Shown: positions 61,508 to 64,000 of the stretch, piece after piece
Position numbering within the stretch: the first letter of the stretch is position 1
How the letters are laid out: each line of letters begins with the position of its first letter
Assembly (NCBI GenBank): GCA_900540185.1
Contig: UQFH01000002.1
Span: 62,001-126,000, forward strand
DNA from: an uncultured Eubacteriales bacterium
Lineage (GTDB): Bacteria; Bacillota; Clostridia; Tissierellales; Peptoniphilaceae
Length of the DNA stretch: 64,000 nt
Direction: 5' to 3'
Made by a program: the position numbers and the translations under genes
The notes under the pieces: generated by a model
What the model was told of the DNA's origin: nothing
What the model saw: the letters and a program-made list of their open reading frames with translations, nothing else
The model's database searches: none

Positions 61508-63067
61508 ATGATAAGAGATAAATATAAGGAGAACTTTTCTAAAATTTTATTATTATTTTTAACAGGGATAATTGTAGGAAGTTTAAGTATAATTCCTATG
61601 CTATTTATTCAAAAGGTGATAGACTATTTAACCTTAGAGAATCGCATTGAATTTATAAAATATATAATATTTTATTCACTTGTATATATTTTGGTAAATA
61701 TATTTAGGATAGCTCTCGTAAACTTCGGCTCAAAATTCGAACTGAATTTAAATCGAGACATAAGAAATGAGATTGTTGAAAGTATTCTTGATACAAAGAT
61801 GGAACAGTTGGAAAGAGCCGGACGAAGTAATGTTTTTATTGTTATAATTGACGACTTAAAATCGATTGATGATAAACTAATACCTTTGGTTTTTGATTTA
61901 GGTTTTTCTATCTCAAGTTTTGTTATTGGGTCAATAATTATAATAAAGTACGACTATATTATGTTATTTGCTATGATTGCCATATCTGTTGCGTCAACAA
62001 TTGTAATTCAAAAGATTTTAAAAAGTTCAGAAATAGCATCTGCAAACAGCCAAATTCAAAGGCTGAATGTTATAAATAAATTTTTTGACATTATTGTGGG
62101 TGCAAGGGATATTAAACTGTTTAATAAAGAAAAGATTTTTTCAAATGAATTTTACAAAGAGAATCAGACGCTGAATAAGCTCGATAAAAAAATAATAAAT
62201 ATTAAAAATGTTTCTCAAGCACTTGTAAGTTTATTGTTTAATCTTATTATGGCTATTTTAATTTTTATTGGAGGAATGCGTGTTAGTCAAGGCAACTTGT
62301 CAGTCGGAGCATTGATAGCAATCATATTGTATGCCTCAATGATTACAGATCCGATATTTAATATCATAGAAAATCAAAAAGAAATAGCAGCTTTCAAAAA
62401 TTCTGTTAAAAGGATAGATGATACTTTTAAAAGAATAGAGAAAGAATGTGTAAATTTAATCGAAAATTTTAATACTATTGAATTTAAAGATGTTTCGCTA
62501 AATTATGGAGATAACCACGTTTTAAGAGATTTTAATTTAGTCATAAATAAAGGTGATAAATTAAAAATAAATGGAAGAACAGGTTCAGGCAAGTCAAGTA
62601 TTGCAAAATTAATCACTAATATGTATAAGCCGACTTCGGGTAATATATATGTTGATGGAAAAGAAAATCAGACGGTTTCATTATCAGCGGTTTTTCAAGA
62701 AAATAAATTATTTAACATGTCAATAATAGAAAACATCACATTTAAATCTACGGTTAATGATATGAAATTGAATGAAATCATTAAAATATGTAGGTTGGAT
62801 GAAGTTCTTGAAAAGTATTCAATAAAGAATATCGGGTTCGACAGCAGCACCTTATCAGGTGGAGAGAAAACAAGAGTGTTGTTAGCGAGAGCATTATACA
62901 AAGATTGCGAACTATACATTTTTGATGAAATTAGCACAGGGCTTGATGAAAAACTTTTTTATAAAATTTTTGATGACACTATGAAATATTTAGAAGCAAA
63001 AACAGTCATTACCATTGATCACAAATATATTGACGAAAAATATTTTTCGAAAAATATTTCTATATAA
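61508..63067 (+). CDS. ABC exporter, AT-rich, probably acquired
   Basis: 519 residues. Membrane domain (about 1-310, six helices) and ATPase: Walker A GRTGSGKSS, LSGGEKTRVLLARA, Walker B LYIFDEI, switch His in TIDHKY. Ribosome site GGGGGAA. Heavy use of ATA and TTA codons, unlike truA or the following ABC gene but like the RiPP exporter at 39965. Flanked by ~80-bp direct repeats, which suggests insertion. Substrate unknown; no maturase is adjacent. Confidence 0.85.
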   Translation: MIRDKYKENFSKILLLFLTGIIVGSLSIIPMLFIQKVIDYLTLENRIEFIKYIIFYSLVYILVNIFRIALVNFGSKFELNLNRDIRNEIVESILDTKMEQLERAGRSNVFIVIIDDLKSIDDKLIPLVFDLGFSISSFVIGSIIIIKYDYIMLFAMIAISVASTIVIQKILKSSEIASANSQIQRLNVINKFFDIIVGARDIKLFNKEKIFSNEFYKENQTLNKLDKKIINIKNVSQALVSLLFNLIMAILIFIGGMRVSQGNLSVGALIAIILYASMITDPIFNIIENQKEIAAFKNSVKRIDDTFKRIEKECVNLIENFNTIEFKDVSLNYGDNHVLRDFNLVINKGDKLKINGRTGSGKSSIAKLITNMYKPTSGNIYVDGKENQTVSLSAVFQENKLFNMSIIENITFKSTVNDMKLNEIIKICRLDEVLEKYSIKNIGFDSSTLSGGEKTRVLLARALYKDCELYIFDEISTGLDEKLFYKIFDDTMKYLEAKTVITIDHKYIDEKYFSKNISI

Positions 63068-63107
63068 ATCTAAAAATGTTTTGGCATTAAATCTATAAGG
63101 TTATGTA

Positions 63108-63191
63108 TTTAGATAAGACACTCTTGCTTTTGCAAGGGTGTTTTTGTTTGCGGTGATTGATAACGCTTCGATTTTTTGGTATGATGATATA
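63108..63191 (+). repeat. ~80-bp direct repeat, right copy
   Basis: Second copy of 61171-61252, including terminator ACTCTTGC-TTTT-GCAAGGGT (63119-63138) and a TATGAT -10-like box at about 63180-63185 for the next gene. Confidence 0.8.
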
Positions 63192-63200
63192 GAGGCGACT

Positions 63201-64000
63201 ATGGAAAATATTAGAAGATATCTTTATCAAAACAAAATAAAAACTCTGATTGTTTTTCTCTTGCAAATTTTGATGTGGGGAATGCAAGTCATTGTGCAAT
63301 TTTTTGCTATAAAAACATTTGACGGCGCAATCAGGCTCGACATTCATCACTTTTTGAAGTGGATTTCGATTTCATTTGCAGGTTGGCTCGCATATTATTT
63401 AATTTGTATGCTCGAGTCTTATTTTCGTGCAATGGCGGTAAAGTCCATGAACAATGATCTTCGAAAGGATTTTTACGAGACAATTTACAACGGAGATATA
63501 AAAAATTTCGGCGGAGAAAAAAGAGCGGAATATATTTCTTACATAACAAAAAATGTTGACGAAATTTCTACTCTCGCATGGGAAAGCGTTTTCAATCTGG
63601 TCGGAAGAGTTGCACAGATAGTTTGGAGCGTTGCGGCGCTTCTCTATCTCGATTTTTATCTCTTTTTATTCGCCGTTTTTTCAACGCTTATAATGTGGTT
63701 TATGCCGAAAATTTTTGAAAAGCGTATCGAAAAAATCGGAGAGGACAATTTAAAAGCACAAGCGGAGGCGATGAAAAAATTTAAAGATTTAATTTACGGC
63801 GTGCACATTCTAAAAATTCTGTCCGCAAAAAATTGGTATTTAAAAAGAGGAATGGACGCGAGCGAAATAAGCGAAGAGGCGAAGTCGAGAAAAAATTATA
63901 TAACGGAGATTTTGGAATGCACGATGGGAATCGTGAGTGTTTTGATGCAAATTTTGGCGGAAGTCATCGTAGTTGTTCTTGCATTTTACGGGCGAATCGG
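63201..64000 (+). CDS. ABC transporter, N-terminal membrane domain (cut by window end)
   Basis: Open frame from ATG 63201 to the right edge, 266 complete codons. MENIRRYLYQNKIKTLIVFLLQ..., with at least four TM helices and the cytoplasmic-loop pattern FGGEKRAEYISYITKNVDEIS of type-IV exporter membrane domains. The ATPase part lies outside. Codon use (CTC, GCG, GGC) resembles the housekeeping genes, so this is probably the native neighbour of truA, separated from it by the inserted ABC gene. Confidence 0.8.
   Translation, partial: MENIRRYLYQNKIKTLIVFLLQILMWGMQVIVQFFAIKTFDGAIRLDIHHFLKWISISFAGWLAYYLICMLESYFRAMAVKSMNNDLRKDFYETIYNGDIKNFGGEKRAEYISYITKNVDEISTLAWESVFNLVGRVAQIVWSVAALLYLDFYLFLFAVFSTLIMWFMPKIFEKRIEKIGEDNLKAQAEAMKKFKDLIYGVHILKILSAKNWYLKRGMDASEISEEAKSRKNYITEILECTMGIVSVLMQILAEVIVVVLAFYGRI

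Overview
The window is a low-GC, AT-rich chromosomal segment of an anaerobic Firmicute. Evidence: AGGAGG ribosome sites, TTGACA/TATAAT promoters, a T-box leader, rubrerythrin, a B12-dependent (class II) ribonucleotide reductase, an ECF transporter module and S-layer-homology anchoring. Gene content suggests a Peptoniphilaceae/Tissierellia-type fermenter, but the genus cannot be fixed from sequence reading alone. No rRNA, tRNA or CRISPR array was seen.

Layout. 1-2.3 kb: end of a cation/proton antiporter, a small membrane protein, a repeat-rich gap and a DUF2089-type regulator with a membrane partner. 2.6-14.5 kb: two very large secreted proteases (a papain-like enzyme with lectin-like and five BIG2 domains; a subtilisin-like S8 enzyme with SLH anchors), separated by a formate/nitrite-type channel and a TetR regulator. 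14.7-18.4 kb: a minus-strand zinc-uptake operon under a consensus promoter flanked by 10-bp inverted repeats, divergent from rubrerythrin. 19-22.5 kb: TetR plus DUF2871 membrane protein, and an MFS/phospholipase-like pair. 22.7-33.1 kb: a T-box-led housekeeping run (proS, gltX, lipoprotein, 23S rRNA methyltransferase, metG, tatD, rnmV, rsmA). 33.2-33.9 kb: small thiol/redox proteins.

33.95-42.7 kb is the accessory heart of the window: a repeat-flanked matrixin remnant plus lipoprotein, then a 5.7-kb unit bounded by two gapless 452-bp direct repeats. Inside or at its edges are a 30-aa Cys-containing peptide, a radical SAM/SPASM enzyme with a C-terminal PqqD-like domain and a peptide-type ABC exporter, which together form a candidate RiPP locus not recognised as a named family, plus three paralogous single-TM proteins, a recombinase-like protein and several tandem repeats.

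42.8-64 kb: paired TIGR00300 (ornithine-cyclodeaminase-like) enzymes, MurJ, a C39-like peptidase, a C69 dipeptidase, a MATE pump, a bacteriocin-type FtsX/ABC exporter whose first permease carries one in-frame TAG, class II RNR behind two NrdR-like boxes, a palindrome/tandem-repeat block, a racemase-like protein, a fused EcfA1-EcfA2 with EcfT and TruA, and an AT-rich ABC transporter inserted between ~80-bp direct repeats ahead of a second, truncated ABC transporter.
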